From Mucilaginibacter sp. Bleaf8 (GTDB taxonomy: Bacteria; Bacteroidota; Bacteroidia; Sphingobacteriales; Sphingobacteriaceae), in NCBI RefSeq assembly GCF_018390515.1, contig NZ_JAHBBK010000007.1:1-64000 (forward strand): a DNA stretch of 64,000 nt, given 5' to 3'. The notes beneath the pieces were generated by a model. It was given only the letters and a program-made list of their open reading frames with translations. It ran no database searches and was not told the origin of the DNA. Position 1 is the stretch's first letter. Each line of letters starts with the position of its first letter. This document shows, in pieces, positions 7,937-15,207 of the stretch. The position numbers and the translations under genes were made by a program.

Positions 7937-8079
7937 TCATCAATCTTTCATTAAAAGGCTCATCAACACATTTCTGCTGCTTTTCATTTTCATCGGCAGC
8001 TTACCAATGATGATGCTTTGATGCGCTTTTGATGATCTTATTTTATTGATTAACAATCAGATATACTGCTTGTCATCAA
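7937..8079. repeat. Repeated TCATCAA motifs upstream of the primase gene
   Basis: TCATCAA occurs at 7937-7943, 7960-7966 and 8073-8079, and as its complement TTGATGA at 8029-8035, in an AT-rich gap between helicase and primase genes. Further GATGAT steps lie between. This could be an iteron-type origin or an operator; spacing is irregular (23, 69 and 44 bp), so the call is tentative. Confidence 0.35.
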
Positions 8080-8080
8080 A

Positions 8081-9283
8081 TCATCCGGTATCATTGAACT
8101 TTAAAATGGTTTCCGCATCCAGCGTATAATACCGGCCTTTTTGTGCGGCCTCGTAAATACTGCCGTCACTGGCTAACCGGTACTGACTGTAAGCATTGGA
8201 GTTAGGGGCAGGCCTAAGGTTCCAGACGTTTTGCAATACCCTGCGGATGGCTGCCGTATCATGGTTGCGAAAGCCTTTCCGGTTGAGCCAGTCCTGCACG
8301 TCACCTACGCAGAACCGGAGTTCGGATAAATCTTTATCATCGATGATAGCGAGCATGATGCCTGCAATCTCGACCTCCAGTTTATTCCGGTTCTGGCGGA
8401 TGACTTTCTTGAGGGCAGGTGTGGCAATCTGCTGCGGCGTAAACCACATCCGGCTTTGCTTGGTGGTGCTCAGCTTGCGGCTGACCAAGTAGTGAATGAG
8501 AAAAGGTATTTCCTTTTTCAACTCGGAAAGTAAGCCCTGATTATCCGTTTGAAGCACTGGCACTTTACGTACCCAGTAACGGGTCTCACCGGGGTCAACC
8601 AGCACAAAGTTGTCTTCGTTGTTGCTGCACAAAATGAATTTACCAAAGAACTCGATTTCCTGCCGGTCCTGGCCCTTGGCCTCTGCCTTGTAAAAGCTGG
8701 CGGTACTGAGGTTCTTTAACCGTTCGGAGTCTTCTCTTCGTTCCAAGAACGTTTCGTCTACGCCGATGATAACTTTATGCGCCCATTCCGCATTGAAGTT
8801 TGACCGGAAATCCTCATTGGTATTGATGGTCATATTGTCTCCGAATACCGCTTTTAACAGGTTTAGAAAAGTCGTCTTGCCGGTGTTCCGCTCCGCACTA
8901 ACCAGGCACAAAATGGGCAGCATCTGCATGGGCATTTCCAGCAAGATTTTCAGATAGTCCAGTCCATATTCCAGTTGCTCGCCAAAGATGTGCGCCAGGT
9001 AAGCCAGTGTCCTATCCGGTTTGCCTTCTTTCGGCTGATGCATGAACGGGTAATAGCGGTTGTAGAAGTTGCCAATGATCCGCTGGTAGCTGAGGTGACT
9101 GGGTACAAAGCAGAAACCATCAAACTTGGAAATGCCGGACAAAAAGGACTTGCCATGATCCTGCTTGATGCATTCCACCGACCAGGGCAGTAGCATGACC
9201 ATGAAGTCACCGGAGGCCAGCGGCTTTTTCACCATCTTGTAATAGCTGGTACCGATTCGGATATATTGATCTGCACTTTCCAT
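8081..9283 (-). CDS. Primase-helicase (SF3/DUF5906-like) ATPase
   Basis: A 400-residue protein with a P-loop ATPase core. The Walker A-like segment is SAERNTGKTTFLNLLKAVFG (about 128-147). Walker B is IIGVDETFLE near residue 172. The sensor-type sequences FGKFILCSNNEDNFVLVDPGETRYWVRKVP follow. This matches the superfamily-3-like helicases that accompany element-borne primases. A winged-helix-like C-terminus (about 310-400) follows. It lies 3 bp after the HTH gene, so the two form a transcription unit, and with the downstream primase it makes up a replication module. Confidence 0.8.
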   Translation of the reverse strand: MESADQYIRIGTSYYKMVKKPLASGDFMVMLLPWSVECIKQDHGKSFLSGISKFDGFCFVPSHLSYQRIIGNFYNRYYPFMHQPKEGKPDRTLAYLAHIFGEQLEYGLDYLKILLEMPMQMLPILCLVSAERNTGKTTFLNLLKAVFGDNMTINTNEDFRSNFNAEWAHKVIIGVDETFLERREDSERLKNLSTASFYKAEAKGQDRQEIEFFGKFILCSNNEDNFVLVDPGETRYWVRKVPVLQTDNQGLLSELKKEIPFLIHYLVSRKLSTTKQSRMWFTPQQIATPALKKVIRQNRNKLEVEIAGIMLAIIDDKDLSELRFCVGDVQDWLNRKGFRNHDTAAIRRVLQNVWNLRPAPNSNAYSQYRLASDGSIYEAAQKGRYYTLDAETILKFNDTG

Positions 9284-9286
9284 ATG

Positions 9287-9607
9287 TTACCTAAAGGTTA
9301 AGATGGAAGCCTGAACCTTTTTTACATCCGCCTCCAGTTCGGACAGGTAGAATACTTTACGGCGTGGCCCCAGATCATGCCTGCGTACTAAACCCAGTTG
9401 CACATACCTGCGCAGGGTAGGCAAGGATACTTTTAGTACCTGGCTCGCCTGTAAAGGTGTTAAAGGCGCTTCTGCAGGTTGTCCCCGCTGGCGGGACTGT
9501 TGCTCTTCAATACAGCGAGTGACAATGGATTTTAGGAATTTTTCTGCTTCCTGGTAGGAAAAGCCTACGAATTGAATTTGTTGTTCCATACTTTTCGTTT
9601 TGGGCAA
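9287..9607 (-). CDS. Excisionase/MerR-type helix-turn-helix protein
   Basis: A 106-residue protein with a helix-turn-helix of the excisionase (HTH_17) type at about 48-95: APLTPLQASQVLKVSLPTLRRYVQLGLVRRHDLGPRRKVFYLSELEADV. Proteins like this open the helicase-primase-mob operon in many Bacteroidota integrative elements and are thought to act in excision control or operon regulation. It is immediately followed (3 bp) by the helicase gene. Confidence 0.8.
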   Translation of the reverse strand: MPKTKSMEQQIQFVGFSYQEAEKFLKSIVTRCIEEQQSRQRGQPAEAPLTPLQASQVLKVSLPTLRRYVQLGLVRRHDLGPRRKVFYLSELEADVKKVQASILTFR

Positions 9608-9703
9608 AGGAAAAGCAAGGTTGTTCCACTAAAAGGGCGATTAATGGAAACCGGAAGCAATACTGGAAAGAAATTTTTATTTAATTACGCCTGTTTACTT
9701 TAA

Positions 9704-10702
9704 TCAGGGCTGCTCTGGCAACAAGTTTAGAACTGGTTGTAGTAATCTGTTTACCTGTCTTAATTTATCAGAAGAAATTTTACTACTGCTAAGCTGGTAA
9801 ACTGATGTAACCACGTCACCGGTTTGGTTATAGACAATGATTTTTTGACGGATAATATCCCAGGATGCCACCAGTATCCTATCCTTTAACTTACGAAAAA
9901 GCAGGTGCAGCTTTTGTGCATCTAGAAAGCTTTTATTTTCTTTTGAAATATCTAATTCAACGGGCTTACTGGTTTCGTTATTAAATAATTGGTAGAACTC
10001 TTTGTAGCTATATTCGGCTTTGAACAAATCTTTCAAGATTTCAAATAAAAACTCGATTACCTTTTCCTGCTGTTCGATAGTCAGCACATCACTAAACCGC
10101 AGATAACCGTAAATAGAAGGCTCGTACTTACGAGTATTAATTACAGTGTCGTTTTGATTCTGATTTATATTTGCGTGAAGGCTCCTTAAGGTTTCATTTA
10201 ATACTTTTCTGAAGTGTTTATCCCTACTCAGAAACTCTCTCGAGTTTCCCTTCTTGTCCATAGTATGCCTTTTAATCAGCGCGAACTTTGTTTCTCCTTC
10301 GTAAGCGTCTAATGGGTAAGCGTAAGGCTCGGGGTTTTCCTCTAATATTTTCAGCAGTATCAATGTTTCTTCCCGTGAGATTGCCTTCTCTCTTAATCGT
10401 TTGAGAATATCAAACTGGATAGTAGTCTCAGAAAAGTTAAAGAACATGAAACGGCAGCACCAGGCAAAATGATTGAGCAGTGCTTCAAAGTTGAAAGTAA
10501 AGGGGCATTCAATTAGTGTTACACAATAATGGTTTTGAAGAGCATAGTTAAAATCTTTCGGAACATCCCAGTGTAAGGCTGATCTGATAGGCTTTTGTTC
10601 CTGGTATGCAATCTGATAAAAATAAAGGTGAGTGGATTTGATTTTATCAAAGAGAGCAACATCATTGAAATCCTTTTTATCCATAGAGTAGGCATATACC
10701 AT
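9704..10702 (-). CDS. Hypothetical island protein
   Basis: A 332-residue soluble protein of unknown family; an alternative start six codons in (MDKKDFNDV) is equally plausible. No signal peptide, transmembrane segment or catalytic motif is recognised. The sequence is mixed helix/strand with many aromatic residues (FAWCCRFMFFNFSETTIQFDIL, FNYALQNHYCVTLIECPFTFNFE) and a basic helical C-terminus (LHLLFRKLKDRILVASWDIIRQKI). Its upstream region is unusually rich in inverted repeats, which suggests tight control or proximity to an origin. A distant relation to Bacteroides regulatory proteins such as RteC cannot be excluded, but no motif supports it. Confidence 0.6.
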   Translation of the reverse strand: MVYAYSMDKKDFNDVALFDKIKSTHLYFYQIAYQEQKPIRSALHWDVPKDFNYALQNHYCVTLIECPFTFNFEALLNHFAWCCRFMFFNFSETTIQFDILKRLREKAISREETLILLKILEENPEPYAYPLDAYEGETKFALIKRHTMDKKGNSREFLSRDKHFRKVLNETLRSLHANINQNQNDTVINTRKYEPSIYGYLRFSDVLTIEQQEKVIEFLFEILKDLFKAEYSYKEFYQLFNNETSKPVELDISKENKSFLDAQKLHLLFRKLKDRILVASWDIIRQKIIVYNQTGDVVTSVYQLSSSKISSDKLRQVNRLLQPVLNLLPEQP

Positions 10703-11024
10703 AACAAGATAAGAATTTGTTTCGTGCTATAAGACCAGTCAAATAAAAAGTGGGTCTTATAATACATTTGGAGGCTTTTAGATAGGCTTTTGAAATGACA
10801 GATCAAAGTTTTCCGAATCTGAGTCAAATAAAAATGACCTTGAAAAGCAGGGGTATTGATGATACTATTTCAAATAGTAAACGCAATGTTTTTGGGAGAT
10901 TCTTAGAATGTTCTAAGAAAAATTAGTATTTGTCTTAGAAATAGATCACTATTCTAAGAGACTAATATTGGTTTTTAATCCTTTTTCCCGAGAGCAATAC
11001 ACAATTTTCCGCTGATCTCTTTTA
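10703..11024. repeat. Repeat-rich intergenic region (operator or origin candidate)
   Basis: Four TTCTAAGA half-sites make two inverted pairs: 10900-10908/10911-10919 (9-bp arms, 2-bp spacer) and 10933-10940/10952-10959. There is also a perfect ACTATTT-C-AAATAGT palindrome (10864-10878) and a stem ATAAGACC/GGTCTTAT (10729-10736/10753-10760). A 13-bp direct repeat AGTCAAATAAAAA occurs at 10737-10749 and 10822-10834. No gene is supported. It lies upstream of the 332-residue hypothetical protein. Confidence 0.6.
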
Positions 11025-11198
11025 TTAATCTTCCCGTGCTCTCAAAATGTGCTCCGGGATTGGATGCAGCCTTAGGAACTCTTTTGCTTTTTCCGCCTTT
11101 TTAACAAAGAAAGGGTCATTGGCATAACTGTTTGAATCTATCCTAATCTCATCTGCCTGGAGCAGAATCTTGTGTTTAGTTTTTTTTTCTGCTGACAT
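11025..11198 (-). CDS. Small island protein with NDPFFVxKAEKAKE motif (first copy)
   Basis: A 57-residue protein when started at MSAEKKTKHK; an upstream Met at 11228 would give 67 residues. Its centre, SYANDPFFVKKAEKAKEFLRLHP, is nearly the same as HANDPFFVEKAEKAKEAIKK in the neighbouring 52-residue protein at 11331-11489, so the two are tandem paralogs. Small, charged and without a membrane segment. Such proteins sit beside DUF6934-like genes; an antitoxin-like or chaperone role is only a guess. Confidence 0.65.
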   Translation of the reverse strand: MSAEKKTKHKILLQADEIRIDSNSYANDPFFVKKAEKAKEFLRLHPIPEHILRARED

Positions 11199-11281
11199 AA
11201 AACATTGATATACTATACAAGCATTCACTGTTGATAAACAACTATTCAGCCTGCGCCCTATTGTGGATTAATCTTAAAAAA

Positions 11282-11309
11282 GAAAAAGGCTGAATTTTTC
11301 AGCCTTTCA
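11282..11309 (-). terminator. Terminator downstream of the 52-residue gene
   Basis: On the minus strand AAAGGCTGAA and TTCAGCCTTT form a 10-bp stem with a 3-nt loop, followed by a T-rich tract. It ends the DUF6934-like/52-residue transcript. Confidence 0.7.
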
Positions 11310-11330
11310 TTGATATAACAGAACAATTAA

Positions 11331-11489
11331 TTATTTCTTCAACTGTTCCGGAAATGTAATCTTCTTTATCGCTTCTTTGGCCTTTTCAGCTTTTTCAACA
11401 AAGAAGGGATCATTTGCATGACTTTCAATACGGCCAACTATAACCGTATCCTGATATCCTTTTTTCTCTTCTTTTTTAATTGCTGCCAT
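11331..11489 (-). CDS. Small island protein with NDPFFVxKAEKAKE motif (second copy, 52 aa)
   Basis: The frame runs from ATG at 11489 to TAA at 11331. It begins MAAIKKEEKKGYQDTVIVG and has RIESHANDPFFVEKAEKAK in the middle. A strong Shine-Dalgarno (AGGAGGTG) stands about 6 nt before the ATG, and a terminator follows the stop. It shares the NDPFFV-K-AEKAKE core with the product of 11025-11198. It lies 32 bp after the DUF6934-like gene on the same strand, so the two are probably co-transcribed. Function unknown. Confidence 0.75.
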   Translation of the reverse strand: MAAIKKEEKKGYQDTVIVGRIESHANDPFFVEKAEKAKEAIKKITFPEQLKK

Positions 11490-11521
11490 ATTAACACCTC
11501 CTTTATATCAAATATACGTTT

Positions 11522-11962
11522 TCATCGCCGTTTCACCAAGAACCCTTCATAATTCACGTTAAGTTCGAATTCGTAAGGCAACCCATTTTTAATTCCATAT
11601 ACAACAAAATCTTTGCTAATATCATCCCATAATCTCGCTATGCTCATTTGATATAGTCTCGTCCTTGCTGATGTGCTGCCCTCTGCATAGATATAATGAT
11701 TGCCATAATGATTACAGAACGTATGGATTGTACCCGCTACAGTAGCTAGCACCTTTTCTCTGTCTTTATTATCTGTTGTGGTCAAATCACTTACTTTTCC
11801 TGTAGCCGGATCAACGTCACCAAAAGCGAGATTGTAAACAATAGGATCATCGTTAATCTTAATAAACCTTACGGATTTCTTTATTCTGCCTTTCGGTCCC
11901 TCGCTGAAGAATTCATATTCCTGATAATCTTCAGTTACCGTGTAGTAACGATCTAAATGCAT
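11522..11962 (-). CDS. DUF6934-like protein
   Basis: A 146-residue soluble protein. The pattern YEFFSEGPKGRIKKSVRFIKI...YNLAFGDVDPATGKVSDLTTTDNKDREKVLATVAGTI...YAEGSTSARTRLYQMSI...YEGFLVKRR matches a Bacteroidota family I recall as DUF6934. The GSTSARTRLYQM segment (about 95-107) is the most striking. The family's function is unknown. It is encoded next to two small paralogous proteins in a mobile region, which resembles a two-component accessory module (toxin-antitoxin or anti-phage), but there is no direct evidence for activity. Confidence 0.65.
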   Translation of the reverse strand: MHLDRYYTVTEDYQEYEFFSEGPKGRIKKSVRFIKINDDPIVYNLAFGDVDPATGKVSDLTTTDNKDREKVLATVAGTIHTFCNHYGNHYIYAEGSTSARTRLYQMSIARLWDDISKDFVVYGIKNGLPYEFELNVNYEGFLVKRR

Positions 11963-11968
11963 TATAAT

Positions 11969-13375
11969 TTAAACGGCGAAAGCCTTAAGCGTTTCAAAAT
12001 GACGAACATTATCTAAGATCGTCACATACTCCATAGTTTGTGATAGTTTCGAATGTCCCAGATTACGTTGCAGGACCTCTGGCCGCATCCCATGTTCCAA
12101 ACTCAGTATAGCCTAGGTATGCCGTGCAGAATGACAGGAAATAATTTCAAACTTCTTTTTGATCTCCGTCCGGACTTCGCTACCAAATTGGGCCGTAATT
12201 TCAATTTCGGTGTCAATATCGGCGTCTTCGCAGAGTTCTTTTATATAATCATTAATTTTTTGGTTCGTTGGAACTGGCAGCAATCTTTTGTTTTCCTGTT
12301 TGTCCCAATACTTATTGACGATGGTAACTGCTTTTGGGGGCAGTGCTATTTCATGGGTTCTCCTCGTCTTTTTAATGACAAAGCTTAAAATGTGGTACTG
12401 CTCGCCCTTTAATTTCTTCTTCGAATAATGTGCCTGATTGAGCTGCTCCAAATCACTGTACCTTAAACCTGTATAACATCCAAAGAGAAATACATCTTTG
12501 ACTTTTTCTAGCCGTTCGCTTTTAGGTTTAAATGACTCAAGGTGTTGCAATTCATCTTCTTTTAGGAAGATAATATCTGTGCTGCCACGTGATATTTTTA
12601 CTTCCTCTAATGCACTCTTGTTGGTGAGCAATCCCTGCTTATAGGCCTCACGCAATATCTGCTGCAGCATCGACAACTTTTTCTCAACGGTCGTATTGTT
12701 ATTCTTTTTGGTGATGATAAGATAGGAAATGAAATTCTCCAGAAACTCTTTGCCCACATTCGCCAAAAGCGGAGGCCTGTTTTCGGTGTATTCTTTCAGG
12801 GAAGAAACCATTGTATTCAAATTGCGCTTGGTGCTTTCCTGCCCTGGCTTATTATACCGGTTAAGATAAGCTTCACAGTAACTCACCACGTTCTCATGGC
12901 TTACCGAATGGTTGACGGTGATAAGCCGCTTCACTTCCGAGATATCAACGGGCTCGAAATTCTCTTTTTTGTGACGAACATATTTAGATACCCGGTTGAT
13001 AAGTGCCATAACATAGCCATTGATTTCCTCGGCATCTATAAAGCCTTTGGCGTACTGTTGTAAATCATCCCAGTAGGCAAACTTTGTCCCCTTCTTGGTG
13101 GTGATTTTTTTGCCAGGTATTTTAAAGCCGGTGTAGTGTCGTATCCGGTAACGAACATGCTTGCCGTTCTCATCATAATAGCCTCCGTAAGTATATTCAT
13201 ACATCAGCGGCAGTTGTCCTAAAAGGTCAGGTTTTGAGTCTAAATAAAACCTTCCAAATCTTCTTCTGATTCCCATCGATCCGTAAACGTTGCGGTGCAA
13301 AAACTTTCTTTCTAATTTATTTATGGGAAAATAGAGAAAAGCTGTTTCTCTTATTTTTAACTGATTATCAGTCAC
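11969..13375 (-). pseudogene. Tyrosine recombinase (integrase) interrupted by an in-frame TAG
   Basis: A Bacteroidota-type phage/ICE integrase. It has an Arm/SAM-like N-terminal part (about 95-260) and a catalytic domain with the first Arg in TGLRYSDLEQL (about 310) and HSARHT (HxxR) at about 416-420. A TAG stops the frame at 12113-12115 (codon 421). The same frame continues AILSLEHGMRPEVLQRNLGHSKLSQTMEYVTILDNV to a TAA at 11969. That tail holds the LGH motif and the catalytic tyrosine (TMEYV). One base change (TAT/TAC to TAG) would explain the loss. Without suppression the product cannot cleave DNA. The start lies 49 bp from the att repeat, the usual integrase position at an element end. Confidence 0.87.
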
Positions 13376-13423
13376 TTATGCCCGTAAACAAACATAAGAA
13401 ATTGTTTCGTGAAAGTAAAATAT

Positions 13424-13443
13424 AGTCCTGCTCCCGCTACCCA
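13424..13443 (+). other. att core copy 1 (island end, attR)
   Basis: The 20-bp sequence AGTCCTGCTCCCGCTACCCA is repeated exactly at 13691-13710. It fits a tRNA 3' end: T-loop AGT, T-stem CCTGC, acceptor TCCCGCT, discriminator A. No tRNA body precedes it, so this is a duplicated attachment core beside the integrase gene. The intact tRNA should lie at the other end of the island, beyond the left edge. The isoacceptor cannot be named. Confidence 0.75.
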
Positions 13444-13446
13444 AGA

Positions 13447-13475
13447 AGCCTCTGATGAAAATCAGGGGCTTTTTT
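13447..13475 (+). terminator. Terminator following att core copy 1
   Basis: AGCCTCTGAT-GAAA-ATCAGGGGCT forms a stem (one G-T pair) followed by TTTTTT. It is placed as a tRNA-gene terminator would be. Confidence 0.75.
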
Positions 13476-13484
13476 ATTGCCAAA

Positions 13485-13691
13485 ATGCACAACTACTATT
13501 TTATGAAATTTGCAAAAATATGTTGTTCGATAGGGTTGGTTGTAGGCATGTTGGCTATTACGATGTACACTGGAGATAGGCGCATGCATGCAATTACAAA
13601 CAATAGGGCTTACCTCATAATAGGCATTTTGTTGGTAGTAACATCATTAGTTTCATACTTGCTTCTTTCCAATAAAAAACGGAACTTATGA
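13485..13691 (+). CDS. Small two-transmembrane protein between the att repeats
   Basis: A 68-residue protein (start MHNYYFMKF; an inner Met at MKFAKICC is possible). It has two hydrophobic helices, FAKICCSIGLVVGMLAITMY and AYLIIGILLVVTSLVSYLLL, and a basic tail KKRNL. It occupies most of the 250 bp between the two att cores, and its TGA stop touches the second core. It could be the remnant or sole cargo of an earlier insertion at the same tRNA. No family recognised. Confidence 0.5.
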   Translation: MHNYYFMKFAKICCSIGLVVGMLAITMYTGDRRMHAITNNRAYLIIGILLVVTSLVSYLLLSNKKRNL

Positions 13692-13710
13692 GTCCTGCTC
13701 CCGCTACCCA
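13691..13710 (+). other. att core copy 2 (tandem attR)
   Basis: An exact copy of the 20-bp core at 13424-13443. The DNA on its right is probably chromosomal backbone. Two copies 267 bp apart indicate two successive integrations at the same tRNA 3' end, or a satellite left behind. Confidence 0.75.
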
Positions 13711-13711
13711 G

Positions 13712-13742
13712 GCGCCTTTCTTAATCGGAAAGGCGCTTTTTT
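13712..13742 (+). terminator. Terminator following att core copy 2
   Basis: GCGCCTTTC and GAAAGGCGC form a perfect 9-bp stem followed by six T. Probably the native terminator of the tRNA gene into which the island integrated. Confidence 0.75.
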
Positions 13743-14151
13743 ATTTTTAAGTTTCCTTATCTTTGAAATTTAAGTAAACAACAGGTGTTTTTGGTTCGAA
13801 TTCTGTTGTCTTACCGAAAAGATTATCAAACCTTAAAGCATAGCCGGATCAACCGATTTAAACTATAGTTTTTAGCTAGGATCAGTCCTAAAATGATTTT
13901 CAATGCACGTTAGTTGCCTCTCCAAAAGGAAGATGCTTGTAGAAATTACGTATATTTTACTTTAAATATTAAAGGTTTCGTTACTATAACTTAATTTTAG
14001 TCATGCTGTGACAACCAGTAAAATAGAATGATTTCGTTACAAGCTTTTTAATCAATTATTTTCAACATTAAAAAGCATTTAACCAGGAACCTGTTAAATT
14101 AAGACATACTTTATTCTGATTTTGAAACTTATAGTTTTTGTAAGCTTAGCC
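13743..14151. other. Intergenic region right of the island
   Basis: AT-rich DNA without a supported gene. TATCTTTG at 13758-13765 resembles a -7 element but lacks a convincing -33 partner. Nothing else is seen. Confidence 0.4.
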
Positions 14152-15066
14152 ATGCAGACTTCATTAGTAGAAAAATATTTCTTTAAGGCAACTGAATACC
14201 CACTAAGGTATCAACGAAGCGTTCTATTGAAGACGGTATCTATTCAGTTTGTCCTGCTTTTCGTTTTCTTATTGCTGTTTAAACCTTTTGGTACATATGC
14301 GCCGGAGTACCGGGTGAATTACGTCCTGATCTGCTTCCTGCACGCCCTTTCTCCAGCGGTCATTATCTATGCCTACTTCTATTGTTTGGGCTATGTATAC
14401 GAACATACCTCCGGGCTTAAAAGCTGGACCTTATTAAGAGAGTATGCGCATCTCACTATTGTTTTCTTCTTAACAGGGATCGCGAGCTTTTTACTCCGAA
14501 GCTTTATTTATAACAATCCGGACAACTGGTCATGGCATTATCTGGCTGAAGAAATCCTCAACTGTTATCTCGCGGGTATTCTTTTCTATTTTATTTTGCT
14601 CTTTGCAGGTGCATATTTCCGATCAACAAAATCGCCGGATGTAACGCAGGCAATTCTTACTGATTCAGAATTACATCTCGAGAATTTAGCCAGCACTAAT
14701 ACAGAGGTGTTTATCAAAACCCAGGTACAGCAGGATGATTTTTCCTTCAACCCGGCTCATCTGCTATTTGCCAAAGCAGAGGGTAATTACATTGAGGTTA
14801 CACTTGGTATAAACAACCGAGTGAGCACCACTTTAAAAAGGATATCTCTTAAACAATTCGAAGTACAACTTACTGATTACCCATTTTTGTTTAGGTGTCA
14901 CCGAGCTTACCTGGTCAATTTACAGCAGATCAAAAAGGTCTCAGGAAATGCGCAGGGGTACACACTTACGCTTAACCTGACTGAACAAAACGTACTGGTT
15001 TCCCGAACGCAGTTAGAAATGTTTAATAACCACTATGAACATTTAACGGGTACCGCCACTGTCTAA
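14152..15066 (+). CDS. LytTR DNA-binding regulator with membrane N-terminus
   Basis: A 304-residue protein from ATG 14152; a TTG at 14122 would add ten residues and is less likely. Four transmembrane helices lie in residues about 35-175 (VSIQFVLLFVFLLLF, VLICFLHALSPAVIIYAYFYCLG, LTIVFFLTGIASFLLRSF, YLAGILFYFILLFAGAYF). The C-terminal LytTR domain is at about 210-295: HLLFAKAEGNYIEVTL, STTLKRISLKQFEVQL, FLFRCHRAYLVNLQQIKKV, TLNLTEQNVLVSRTQLEMFN. It is a one-component membrane-tethered transcription factor. The adjacent acyltransferase gene is a plausible target. Confidence 0.85.
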   Translation: MQTSLVEKYFFKATEYPLRYQRSVLLKTVSIQFVLLFVFLLLFKPFGTYAPEYRVNYVLICFLHALSPAVIIYAYFYCLGYVYEHTSGLKSWTLLREYAHLTIVFFLTGIASFLLRSFIYNNPDNWSWHYLAEEILNCYLAGILFYFILLFAGAYFRSTKSPDVTQAILTDSELHLENLASTNTEVFIKTQVQQDDFSFNPAHLLFAKAEGNYIEVTLGINNRVSTTLKRISLKQFEVQLTDYPFLFRCHRAYLVNLQQIKKVSGNAQGYTLTLNLTEQNVLVSRTQLEMFNNHYEHLTGTATV

Positions 15067-15207
15067 TTGTTGCTCATCACAAAGCCTTGCTATTGGTCAC
15101 AAAGGGCTTTTTTTACCTTTTTTAGCTTAGTAGGTTTGCCATGGGTTTCTGAAAGCGAGGCAAGAGTCTCTGTCAGAAAACATCAGGAGAGTTATAAATA
15201 CCGAACT

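Noticed and set aside
5799..12115. Genuine recoding of TAG as sense on the island
   Set aside because: TAG ends intact genes inside and outside the island, no suppressor tRNA is visible, and each TAG is one base from a plausible sense codon; nonsense mutation is simpler. Kept only as a checkable alternative.
13424..13710. A complete tRNA or tmRNA gene at the att cores
   Set aside because: Only the last ~20 bases fit a tRNA; the upstream sequence has no anticodon or D-arm.
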